Assembly: GCA_003228915.1 (NCBI GenBank) | Contig: QIGL01000102.1 | Coordinates: 67,519-116,073, forward strand | From: Acidiferrobacteraceae bacterium | GTDB lineage: Bacteria > Pseudomonadota > Gammaproteobacteria > Acidiferrobacterales > SZUA-150 | DNA: 48,555 nt | Direction of reading: 5' to 3' | Shown here: one piece after another, positions 9,495-17,137 of the stretch | Layout of the letters: each line of letters opens with the position of its first letter | Numbering within the stretch: the first letter of the stretch is position 1 | Made by a program: the position numbers and the translations under genes | The notes under the pieces: generated by a model | The model's database searches: none | The model's input: only the letters and a program-made list of their open reading frames with translations | Told to the model about the DNA's origin: nothing

Positions 9495-10009
9495 GATTGT
9501 TGCCCTGCATTCAGTGACATTGCCTGTTCCCGCTTCGCCTGGCCTTGCTGGTGATGGCCATGACAAATAGCGCAAGCCAGGGCGTCTGCCGCATCCACCT
9601 GGGGGGCAGCGGATAATCCAAGTAATGCCACCACCATGTGCGTGACCTGGTCCTTGCCCGCGTGACCACGACCGACGGTGGCCTGTTTGATTTGCAGGGC
9701 AGTATATTCGGATACTGGCAAATCATGCTGGGTGGCGGCACAAATCGCTGCCCCCCGGGCCTGCCCCAGTTTCAGGGCTGAGTCGGCATTGCGGGCCATA
9801 AATACTTTTTCGATTGCCACCACATCGGGTTGATGTAACTGGATTAACTCTGTGATGCCGTCAAAAATGACTTTCAACCTCGCTGGTAAATCGGTTGCCG
9901 GTATCCTGATACAGCCACTGGCATGGTAGCCAAGTTTACCGCGGCCATCGCAATTGATCACACCAAATCCTGACACTCTGGAACCGGGATCAATACCAAG
10001 AATACGCAT
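9491..10009 (-). CDS. ruvC: Crossover junction endodeoxyribonuclease RuvC
   Basis: RuvC cleaves Holliday junctions symmetrically as a dimer with an RNase H fold. All four acidic metal ligands are present: Asp7 in GIDPGSR, Glu67 in VAIEKVF, and Asp139 and Asp142 in VDAADAL. The 172-residue length equals that of the family. It starts three bases after yebC ends and overlaps ruvA by four, an order shared by many gammaproteobacteria. Confidence 0.97.
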   Translation of the reverse strand: MRILGIDPGSRVSGFGVINCDGRGKLGYHASGCIRIPATDLPARLKVIFDGITELIQLHQPDVVAIEKVFMARNADSALKLGQARGAAICAATQHDLPVSEYTALQIKQATVGRGHAGKDQVTHMVVALLGLSAAPQVDAADALACAICHGHHQQGQAKREQAMSLNAGQQS

Positions 10010-10012
10010 GGT

Positions 10013-10756
10013 TTATTGTGTTTCCAGTAACTCATCAGGGATGTCGGCGTTACTGAACACGTTTTGCACGTCATCCAGTTCCTCCAGGGCATCGAGCATG
10101 CGCAACATTTTCTCGGCACCTTCTGCGTCCAGTTTGGTTTCAGTGGTGGCCCGTTCGGTAATTTCAGAATGTTCTGGTACGTGGCCTGCCGCACTCATAA
10201 CCGCCAGCACGGCATGGTAATGGTCGGCCGGTGTCGTAACCTCAATAGTACCGTCAGCTTCTGTGACAATATCTTCGGCCCCGGCCTCAAGGGCCACCTC
10301 CATAATCGCATCCTCATCACTGCCAGCGGCATAAGTCAGGACACCCAATCGATTAAATAAATATGATACCGAACCATCGGTGCCCAAATTACCGCCATGC
10401 TTGGAAAAGGCGTGCCGGACCTCGCTGACAGTCCGGTTTTTATTATCAGTGGTGCACTCCACCAGTACCGCCACGCCACTGGGCCCATAACCCTCGTAAC
10501 GGGCTTCTTCGTAATGGGCACCTTCAATTTCGCCGGTGCCCCGTTTGATCGCTTTTTCGATCCGGTCCTTGTTCATATTTTGACCCAGGGCTTTATCGAT
10601 AGCGGTGCGCAGGCGCGGATTGGCACTGGAATCGCCCCCACCCATACGGGTGGCAACCGTAATTTCACGTATTAGCTTGGTAAATATTTTACCGCGCTTG
10701 GCGTCCTGGGCGCCTTTGCGGAACCGGATATTGGCCCATTTACTGTGACCGGCCAT
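10013..10756 (-). CDS. yebC: YebC/PmpR-family protein
   Basis: This is a member of the YebC/TACO1 family, described variously as a transcription regulator and as a factor relieving ribosome stalling at proline runs. The N-terminus MAGHSKWANIRFRKGAQDAKRG is nearly invariant in the family. Acidic ferredoxin-like domains follow, with the RYEGYGPSGVA motif near residue 87. The 247-residue length is standard. The ATG follows a GGAGTAATC ribosome site, and ruvC begins three bases after it ends. Which of the two described roles applies here cannot be read from sequence. Confidence 0.95.
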   Translation of the reverse strand: MAGHSKWANIRFRKGAQDAKRGKIFTKLIREITVATRMGGGDSSANPRLRTAIDKALGQNMNKDRIEKAIKRGTGEIEGAHYEEARYEGYGPSGVAVLVECTTDNKNRTVSEVRHAFSKHGGNLGTDGSVSYLFNRLGVLTYAAGSDEDAIMEVALEAGAEDIVTEADGTIEVTTPADHYHAVLAVMSAAGHVPEHSEITERATTETKLDAEGAEKMLRMLDALEELDDVQNVFSNADIPDELLETQ

Positions 10757-10954
10757 GATTACTCCTGTGCTTCATAATAATTACTTTCATGGATCGTGTA
10801 GTTCTCATTAAGATATGACAGGCAGTTTACCATAGCCCGAATATTGCACCAGACGGCACAACCAGGCCAAATTGATATGGGGGCGTTTTTCGACTGGCTG
10901 GATTTGAGCCAGGCCAAAAAAAGGTATTACAGAACAAAAAGCAGGACAGAAATT

Positions 10955-11032
10955 TCAGGAAGTGACAAGATTCCTCCGCTTCGGTCGGAATGACAATTAT
11001 ATGTCGGAATGGCAAACATACTCAGAGTTTCC
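10955..11032. repeat. Half copy of MITE-like repeat A
   Basis: This 78-base segment in the yebC-nadA gap closely matches the right half of the element at 14349-14584: the same AAGATTCCTCC block, a CGGTCGGAATGACAA block and a CAGAGTTTCC end. No left arm is visible on its other side, so it looks like a truncated or solo copy. The remaining gap sequence (10757-10954) shows no gene. Confidence 0.75.
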
Positions 11033-11048
11033 TTAGGCCGTAATAATT

Positions 11049-12152
11049 TCAGGCAGAAACCGTCAACATACGGTCCAGGGCCAGGCGGGCCAGTTCCGCT
11101 TCCTGTTGACTGACATGGATACGATTAACCACGTTACCTTCAACCAGGTTTTCCAGGGTCCAGACAAGACGTTGGGGATCGATACGAAACATGGTGGAAC
11201 ACATACAGACCGTCGGCGACATAAATTCGATGTGTTTATTCTCATGGGCATGGTTGGCCTGTAATCGATTGACCAGGTTAAGTTCGGTCCCGACCAGCCA
11301 ATGGGCGCCGGGCGCCGAATCAGCAACCGTTTTTATAATAAATTCTGTTGAGCCAACAAAATCCGATTGTTGGCAAACCTCAAAACTCGCCTCGGGATGG
11401 GAGATCACTTTTCCTTGCGGGTGGCGATCACGAAAAGCAGTAATATGCTCGGGTTTAAATACCTGGTGTACGGAGCAAAACCCTTTCCACAGAATCACTT
11501 TGGCATTTAAAATCTGCTCCCGGGTGAGCCCGCCCAGTGGTTGATCAAAATCCCACACCACCATCTGCTCCAGGGGAATATCCAGTTTTGAGTAACCAGT
11601 ATTCCTGCCTAAATGCTGGTCGGGGAAAAACAATATCTTTTCCCGTTGCTCAAACGCCCATTGCATCACCTGACCGGCATTGGTAGAGGTGCAGACAATA
11701 CCGCCATGCTCGCCACAAAACGCCTTCAGGTCTGCAGCCGAGTTAATATAAGTAATCGGGGTGACCTGGGAGCCAACATCAAGCACGGTATTTAGCTCCC
11801 GCCAGGCCCGGTTTACATTGGCCAGGTTAGCCATATCGGCCATGGAACAGCCGGCAGACAAATCCGGTAAAATGGCCATTTGATTATCCCGGGACAGGAT
11901 ATCGGCCACTTCGGCCATGAAGTGGACGCCACAAAAAACAATATAATCGGCTTTTGATGCAGCCGCTATACGCGACAGCTTTAAAGAATCACCGGTATAA
12001 TCGGCGTGCCGAAATACCTCATCACGCTGGTAGTGATGACCGAGAATAACGGCCCGCTCCCCCAGTGCCGCCTTGGCATCAAGAATACGCTGCTCACATT
12101 CGGCATCAGGAATGTCGTCATAATCATCGTAAATAAGTGCGTGTGCGGCCAT
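11049..12152 (-). CDS. nadA: Quinolinate synthase NadA
   Basis: NadA condenses iminoaspartate and dihydroxyacetone phosphate to quinolinate in NAD synthesis, using a [4Fe-4S] cluster. Cluster cysteines are seen in VFCGVHFMAE, GIVCTSTNAG and VCMCSTM, and the GHHYQRDE motif is near the N-terminus. The ATG at 12152-12150 (367 residues) is preferred. A TTG seven codons upstream is also in frame, but the likely GGAAGGA ribosome site would then lie inside the gene. No nadB or nadC lies in the window. It is the last gene before the repeat that separates it from yebC. Confidence 0.95.
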   Translation of the reverse strand: MAAHALIYDDYDDIPDAECEQRILDAKAALGERAVILGHHYQRDEVFRHADYTGDSLKLSRIAAASKADYIVFCGVHFMAEVADILSRDNQMAILPDLSAGCSMADMANLANVNRAWRELNTVLDVGSQVTPITYINSAADLKAFCGEHGGIVCTSTNAGQVMQWAFEQREKILFFPDQHLGRNTGYSKLDIPLEQMVVWDFDQPLGGLTREQILNAKVILWKGFCSVHQVFKPEHITAFRDRHPQGKVISHPEASFEVCQQSDFVGSTEFIIKTVADSAPGAHWLVGTELNLVNRLQANHAHENKHIEFMSPTVCMCSTMFRIDPQRLVWTLENLVEGNVVNRIHVSQQEAELARLALDRMLTVSA

Positions 12153-12235
12153 CTTTCGTGATAATCCTTCCAAATTTATTAATCTCAGACGCTGATAATC
12201 ATGAATTAAAATTCAGCGCTGTCCAATGGTCTCGA

Positions 12236-12472
12236 TCACGGCCATTTTGATTCAGCCAGATCATGCTCCCCAGGATTTAACGTTACCCTTGTTTCATCTG
12301 GCAGTTCAAGGGCAAAAACATGCTCTTTGTTCAAAAATACACCGGGTTCACAATGAAATAACCACTGGTCTAGTATTTGATATTCATTAGTCATGGCTAG
12401 TTCCCGTAGTTTTTTTGTGGCAGTCAGCCTGACCTTTTCTTTTGGCGCGCCCCTGGCCGTATCAATCACCAC
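12236..12472 (-). CDS. Small hypothetical protein between aspS and nadA
   Basis: This is a 78-codon frame not recognised as any family. The first 26 residues are basic (Lys/Arg-rich) and the rest is acidic to neutral with several aromatic residues, without a signal peptide or membrane segment. The longest version starts at GTG (12472) and has no clear ribosome site. An internal ATG at 12394 behind a weak GGGAAC would give 52 residues beginning MTNEYQIL. It is co-directional with aspS (38 bases upstream) and nadA. It may be a genuine small gene or chance; the position in a compact operon favours a gene. Confidence 0.5.
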   Translation of the reverse strand: MVIDTARGAPKEKVRLTATKKLRELAMTNEYQILDQWLFHCEPGVFLNKEHVFALELPDETRVTLNPGEHDLAESKWP

Positions 12473-12510
12473 GGTCTTTTATATTTTGCTGCTGCGAGCA
12501 ACTGCCTTAT

Positions 12511-14310
12511 TTATTTTGTAGTCTCTTTGTTCGGTTGCCGACGCAACTTGATATTGAGCTCACGCAGTTGCGACTCATCCACTTCACTGGGTGCGTTCGT
12601 TAACAGGCAGGCTGCTTTTTGTGTTTTTGGAAAAGCGATCACATCACGAATAGACTCTGCACCCGTCATCATGGCAACAATGCGGTCCAGGCCAAAGGCA
12701 ATACCGCCATGAGGGGGTGCACCAAATTTCAGGGCCTTGAGTAAAAAACCAAATTTTTCATTAGCTTCCTGTTCGCTTATACCGAGGGCGGCAAATACTT
12801 TTTGCTGTACATCCGGTTGATGAATACGAATTGAGCCGCCGCCCAGCTCAGAACCGTTGAGCACCAGGTCATAGGCGCGGGACAAGGCCGCGGCCGGCTC
12901 TTTATCAACATTGCTTTGGTCCTGGGGCGCCGTAAAGGGATGATGCAGTGCCTTGAAGCGTTTGTTCGTTGCGTCATATTCAAACATGGGGAAATCGACC
13001 ACCCATAGGGGTTTCCAGCCATCTTCGATCAGGCCCAGGTCCGCCCCCAACTGGTTGCGTAACGCGCCCAGGGCATCGTTGACGATGCTGGTTTTATCGG
13101 CGCCAAAAAAGATCAAATCACCGGCTGCTGCCGAGGTTCGTTCAAGAATTGTGGTGACGACCTCATCGGGCAGAAATTTCAGGATCGGTGATTGCAGGCC
13201 TGCTGGCCCCTGATCTATTTCATTAACCTTGATATATGCTAATCCCCTGGCGCCGTATTCCGCCACGTATTTTGTATACTCATCAATCTGCTTGCGTGAT
13301 AATTTACTGCCACCGGGTACCCGCAAGGCAGCCACGCGACCGTGCTCATCTTTTGCCGGGCCGGAAAATACCTTGAACTCCACGCCCTCCATGACATCGC
13401 TGAGCTCGACCAATTCCAACGGGTTGCGTAAATCAGGCCGGTCAGAACCATAACGTGACATGGCCTCGTGCCAGGTCAGGCGCGGAAAAGGATCGTCCAG
13501 TTTAATATCCATGACCGACTCAAAGAGCGTTCGCATCATGGTCTCCATGAGACCCATAATGGTTTCTTCATCAACAAACGCCAGTTCTATATCCAGCTGG
13601 GTAAATTCCGGTTGCCGATCAGCACGCAAATCCTCATCACGAAAACAACGGGTGATCTGGTAATAACGCTCGAAGCCGGCAATCATGAGTAATTGCTTAA
13701 AAATCTGAGGCGATTGGGGCAAGGCAAAAAACTGGCCCCCATACACACGACTCGGTACCAGGTAATCGCGTGCACCTTCAGGCGTTGAGCGCGTCAGCAT
13801 GGGTGTCTCAATATCAATAAAACCATGATCATCGAGAAAATTTCGCATACAACGTGTCACCTTGTGGCGCAGGCGAATATTGTTGTGCATAAACTGGCGC
13901 CGTAAATCCAGGAATCGATAATTCAAACGTACTGACTCACTGACTTCAGCGTCATCAAGCTGGAATGGGATAGGCTCTGACCGGTTTAAGACCTCAACTT
14001 TTTTGGCAAGGACTTCCACCATGCCGGTTTTTAACTGGGTATTGGTCGTGCCTTCTGGTCGGCGCCTGACCTTGCCTTCCACCTTCAAGACAAATTCGCT
14101 ACGTGCCTGTTCGGCCAATTTAAATGTTTCAGGATTATCGGGATCAAAAACGACTTGTAACAAACCTTCCCGGTCACGCAGGTCAATAAAAATCACACCA
14201 CCATGATCGCGCCGGGTATCGACCCAACCACAAACAGTAATGGTCTCATCCACCAGGTCTTCGTTAACCTGGCCACAAAAATGGCTACGCATGCCGGTAA
14301 CTTCCGTCAT
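12511..14310 (-). CDS. aspS: Aspartyl-tRNA synthetase
   Basis: This is a class II synthetase charging tRNA-Asp. An N-terminal OB-fold anticodon-binding domain (about residues 1-110) is followed by the catalytic core with motif 2 ([20 protein letters not shown]). The bacterial GAD insertion domain lies at about 290-420. Motif 3 ([13 protein letters not shown]) is near residue 540. The 599-residue length fits the bacterial type (E. coli 590). It lies downstream of fmdB and the DUF502 gene, a common gammaproteobacterial order. A repeat element separates it from them here. Whether it also mischarges tRNA-Asn cannot be told. Confidence 0.97.
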   Translation of the reverse strand: MTEVTGMRSHFCGQVNEDLVDETITVCGWVDTRRDHGGVIFIDLRDREGLLQVVFDPDNPETFKLAEQARSEFVLKVEGKVRRRPEGTTNTQLKTGMVEVLAKKVEVLNRSEPIPFQLDDAEVSESVRLNYRFLDLRRQFMHNNIRLRHKVTRCMRNFLDDHGFIDIETPMLTRSTPEGARDYLVPSRVYGGQFFALPQSPQIFKQLLMIAGFERYYQITRCFRDEDLRADRQPEFTQLDIELAFVDEETIMGLMETMMRTLFESVMDIKLDDPFPRLTWHEAMSRYGSDRPDLRNPLELVELSDVMEGVEFKVFSGPAKDEHGRVAALRVPGGSKLSRKQIDEYTKYVAEYGARGLAYIKVNEIDQGPAGLQSPILKFLPDEVVTTILERTSAAAGDLIFFGADKTSIVNDALGALRNQLGADLGLIEDGWKPLWVVDFPMFEYDATNKRFKALHHPFTAPQDQSNVDKEPAAALSRAYDLVLNGSELGGGSIRIHQPDVQQKVFAALGISEQEANEKFGFLLKALKFGAPPHGGIAFGLDRIVAMMTGAESIRDVIAFPKTQKAACLLTNAPSEVDESQLRELNIKLRRQPNKETTK

Positions 14311-14348
14311 TCTATTTTCTCACTCTACGATTAATAATTAATTGACCA

Positions 14349-14584
14349 GGGAAACTCTGATCAATTGTCATTTCGACCGTAGTGGACGACTCCATGGCAA
14401 GGATTGTTCCAGACAATCCTATTGCATTCCCGCCATCCCTGGCGGTCAGATGGAGGAGCTAGAAACCCACGGAACTTCAGTAGTATCAGGAAATGACAAG
14501 ATTCCTCCACTGCGGTCGGAATGACAAGTATATGTCCGAATAGAAACATTCGGAATGACAAGCATATATTGATCAGAGTTTTCC
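14349..14584. mobile_element. MITE-like element A with terminal inverted repeats
   Basis: This 236-base non-coding element occupies most of the 355-base gap between aspS and the DUF502 gene. Its ends are inverted copies of each other: 14349-14365 (GGGAAACTCTGATCAAT) and 14568-14584 (ATTGATCAGAGTTTTCC). Inside these, a second, longer imperfect inverted pair covers about 14366-14393 and 14501-14528, built around TGTCATTTCGACCG and CGGTCGGAATGACA. No coding capacity and no clear target duplication were seen. GTCATTCCGACC-type repeats are common in bacterial genomes. The rest of the gap (14585-14665) is AT-rich without recognisable sites. Confidence 0.75.
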
Positions 14585-14665
14585 AAAATTTAGACTATAT
14601 TTTACTGTCAGAACTTATTCTAAAAAAAATTCCCCTAATACTCGATGACCCAGTGCAACCTGAGG

Positions 14666-15298
14666 TCAATTAGAAGCCTTGTTCCCTGTCGTCACCACTT
14701 GCCCAATATCACTACCGGGTTCGATGAGGCCTAATGACAAAATCATTTTCAGGCCTTCGTCGATCGTCAGGTCGAGAGAGATAATATCCTTACGCGGCAC
14801 CATAAGAAAGAATCCCGATGTCGGATTCGGCGTTGTTGGCACATAAATATTCACCAAATCTTCATTTACCAGTTTTTTGGCTGGTTGCCAGCCCGCCCCC
14901 GTGACAAAAGCCAGGGTCCAGGCGCCACGACGTGGATACTCTACCAGCACCACTTCCTTGAAGGATTTACTGGTATCAGAAAATAACGTCGCCATTATTT
15001 GTTTGACGCTGGAATAAATTGATCGCACCAGGGGAATCCGTGCCAACAGGCTTTCCCAGATATTCACCAGTGTGCGACCGAATAAATTGGCTGCCACCAT
15101 GCCTGTTACCAAAAGCACTAATACCGTCAGGATCACACCCAGACCAGGGATATGAAAACCAGTGAGGGTTTCAGGTCGGTAGGCAAGGGGTAATAACAAT
15201 AAGGTCTGATCCAGCAAATCCACCAGGTACTTGATGATGACAAAGGTGACACCCAGGGGCACCCAGACAAGCAGGCCAGCTATCAAATATCGACGCAT
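14666..15298 (-). CDS. DUF502 family membrane protein
   Basis: This is a 210-residue protein of the DUF502 family, function unknown. Two hydrophobic helices near the N-terminus (about residues 4-25 and 50-75) are followed by a soluble beta-rich region with the family hallmarks RIPLVRSIYSSVKQ, EVVLVEYPRRGAWTL and VPTTPNPTSGFF. It lies 33 bases after fmdB and, apart from the inserted repeat, upstream of aspS. The genomic link between this family and aspS/fmdB recurs across proteobacteria but has no established meaning. Confidence 0.9.
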   Translation of the reverse strand: MRRYLIAGLLVWVPLGVTFVIIKYLVDLLDQTLLLLPLAYRPETLTGFHIPGLGVILTVLVLLVTGMVAANLFGRTLVNIWESLLARIPLVRSIYSSVKQIMATLFSDTSKSFKEVVLVEYPRRGAWTLAFVTGAGWQPAKKLVNEDLVNIYVPTTPNPTSGFFLMVPRKDIISLDLTIDEGLKMILSLGLIEPGSDIGQVVTTGNKASN

Positions 15299-15331
15299 AG
15301 ACAGGCTCCCAGACTCGAAATAGTTAAGATA

Positions 15332-15598
15332 TTAATTACCGTCGCCGCTGGATTTTTTTGGCATCGCCTTTTTTTCGGCAGGTTTGGTACCGGTTTCCTT
15401 TTTGGCTGCTTTGCCTGAATTTTTAAAATCGGTCTCGTACCAGCCAGTGCCTTTCAGTTTAAACCCTGCTGCAGATACCAGTTTTTTGAGTTCGGCCTTG
15501 CCACACTCAGGACAATCAGTGAGCCGTGGTTCACTCATTTTTTGCATGGACTCAAATTCATGGCCACAACTTTGACAACGGTATTCGTAAATCGGCAT
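15332..15598 (-). CDS. FmdB-family zinc ribbon protein
   Basis: This is an 88-residue protein starting MPIYEYRCQSCGHEFE, the standard N-terminus of the FmdB/CxxC_CxxC_SSSS regulatory family. Two CxxC pairs (CQSC and CPEC) form a predicted zinc ribbon. The tail is rich in Lys, Ala, Pro and Ser and looks disordered. A GGAG ribosome site precedes the ATG. Its molecular role is not established. The 212-base region upstream (15599-15810) shows no gene or clear hairpin. Confidence 0.9.
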   Translation of the reverse strand: MPIYEYRCQSCGHEFESMQKMSEPRLTDCPECGKAELKKLVSAAGFKLKGTGWYETDFKNSGKAAKKETGTKPAEKKAMPKKSSGDGN

Positions 15599-15810
15599 AT
15601 AAGAAAATCTCCAGCGGGTAAAGATCCTGGTAAATATTGAAGGACACTAAACCAAAAATTAATCGCCCTGGACCAATGTCTGGCCCAAAAAATTGACCGG
15701 ATTATAGCCTTGCTGGCAACAGGAAACAGTATTAAATCGGAATTATTGTGGGAAAATACACTGCCTGCGGCCCGAAATCAGTGCAGCGAAACTTGACCGC
15801 TGACAGCTAT

Positions 15811-17109
15811 TCAACTGGCAGCAATAAAATGAGGCCGGGTATGAAAGATTTCAGCAGGCAGCCTGAGCCCTTGAAAACGTATGGTCCTTTTCAGCACAAA
15901 ATCAAATAACAACGGGTTATAAAGCCGAATATCCGACAGGACACTGGCTTCGCTGGCTGAAATGTAATCTTTAAGCCGTAACCATTCGAGGGAAAACAAA
16001 GGCAAAATTGCCGGCAAGGGGTAATCACTGCCATTAAGTATGCGTCCGCGCCAACTTTCTTTTTTGAGTATGGTTTCCAGTGGCAAACCAACCCGGTTTA
16101 CCTGGGTGATGGCAGATATTTCTCCAAATAAATTCTTTTGGTAATTACTGTCGTCCATTAACCGGACAAATAACTCAAAATTCGTTTTCATTTCCCCGTT
16201 GTTGCCCCGGTCCAGATCAGCCCCTTCACCCGATGATGCGCTGTGGGCGATAATGACTTTTACACCTCGCTCCAGCGGTCTTCTCAGGAGCAGCGGATTG
16301 CCTAAATCCTGACCACCATGTCCAGACACTGCCATCTCACTGCCTGCATGAACTAACAAGGGTAGTTTGAACCTGGCCAGTGCATCGTAAAAAGCGTCAC
16401 ACAATGGTGAGCCAGGATTAATGCCCATGGCTGATGGCAGCCATTTAATTGCCCGGGCACCACGATTGACTGACCACTGCAAAACTTCCAGGGCATCTTT
16501 GCGATAGGGATGAATTGAGGCAATCCATTCGAATTGATCTGGATAAGACCTGGTCACGGATTGAGCGTACTTGTTTGGTATATAAAAAGCGCTGGCGTCA
16601 GGCTGTTTGTTACCGGCTTCATCGTATACCTGGTCAAAGGCCAGCAACATCAACTTGGCCGCACCTGGTTTGCCTGGTGGTTTAATGGCTGATTTGTCCT
16701 TCGTAGCGGCTAAAGAATTTTCAAATGAGTGACGAAGACCGCCCTGCAATCGTATTAGCTGTCGCACATACTCGGCATCAACATTTTTTGCGTTTTGCAC
16801 GCATGATGCATTTAAATAAAATTGATATTGCACATATTGCATTGGATTGCCGGGGCTTTGCATATCCGGGCTAACCCGGGCGCCGGTATTGCCGTGACCC
16901 AGGCCAACCAGGTGGACATGGGCATCCCAAAACTGGTTAATGTCAATGCCTTGCCAGGCTGCCTGGATGATTTCGTGTTTTCCAAGGTCTGTTGGCATAG
17001 GCGACTGCAGACAAGGATTAACAAAACCACCCCGGGGTCGAACCCAGGCATAGGCGCCGGCCAATAAACCCGCACCGGCCAGTAATCCTAAAAACAATCT
17101 TCTGTTCAT
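15811..17109 (-). CDS. Exported amidohydrolase-family metal-dependent hydrolase
   Basis: This is a 432-residue TIM-barrel hydrolase of the amidohydrolase-2 type. The N-terminus MNRRLFLG followed by a hydrophobic stretch resembles a Tat signal (RRxFL), so export of a pre-folded metalloenzyme is plausible; Sec export is the alternative. Candidate metal ligands are all present: His64 and His66 in DAHVH, a histidine in LLVHAGSE, a histidine in VIIAHSASSGEG and an aspartate in NGSDYP. The substrate is unknown. It starts 28 bases after the acyltransferase/AMP-ligase fusion gene and is presumably co-transcribed with it. Confidence 0.8.
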   Translation of the reverse strand: MNRRLFLGLLAGAGLLAGAYAWVRPRGGFVNPCLQSPMPTDLGKHEIIQAAWQGIDINQFWDAHVHLVGLGHGNTGARVSPDMQSPGNPMQYVQYQFYLNASCVQNAKNVDAEYVRQLIRLQGGLRHSFENSLAATKDKSAIKPPGKPGAAKLMLLAFDQVYDEAGNKQPDASAFYIPNKYAQSVTRSYPDQFEWIASIHPYRKDALEVLQWSVNRGARAIKWLPSAMGINPGSPLCDAFYDALARFKLPLLVHAGSEMAVSGHGGQDLGNPLLLRRPLERGVKVIIAHSASSGEGADLDRGNNGEMKTNFELFVRLMDDSNYQKNLFGEISAITQVNRVGLPLETILKKESWRGRILNGSDYPLPAILPLFSLEWLRLKDYISASEASVLSDIRLYNPLLFDFVLKRTIRFQGLRLPAEIFHTRPHFIAAS

Positions 17110-17137
17110 GAATTAGTTCTAACTACAATTAATTTAG

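Noticed and set aside
8892..9575. Longer RuvA starting inside ruvC
   Set aside because: The extra 27 codons overlap ruvC and do not resemble RuvA. The GTG at 9494 gives the canonical N-terminus and a GTGA overlap.
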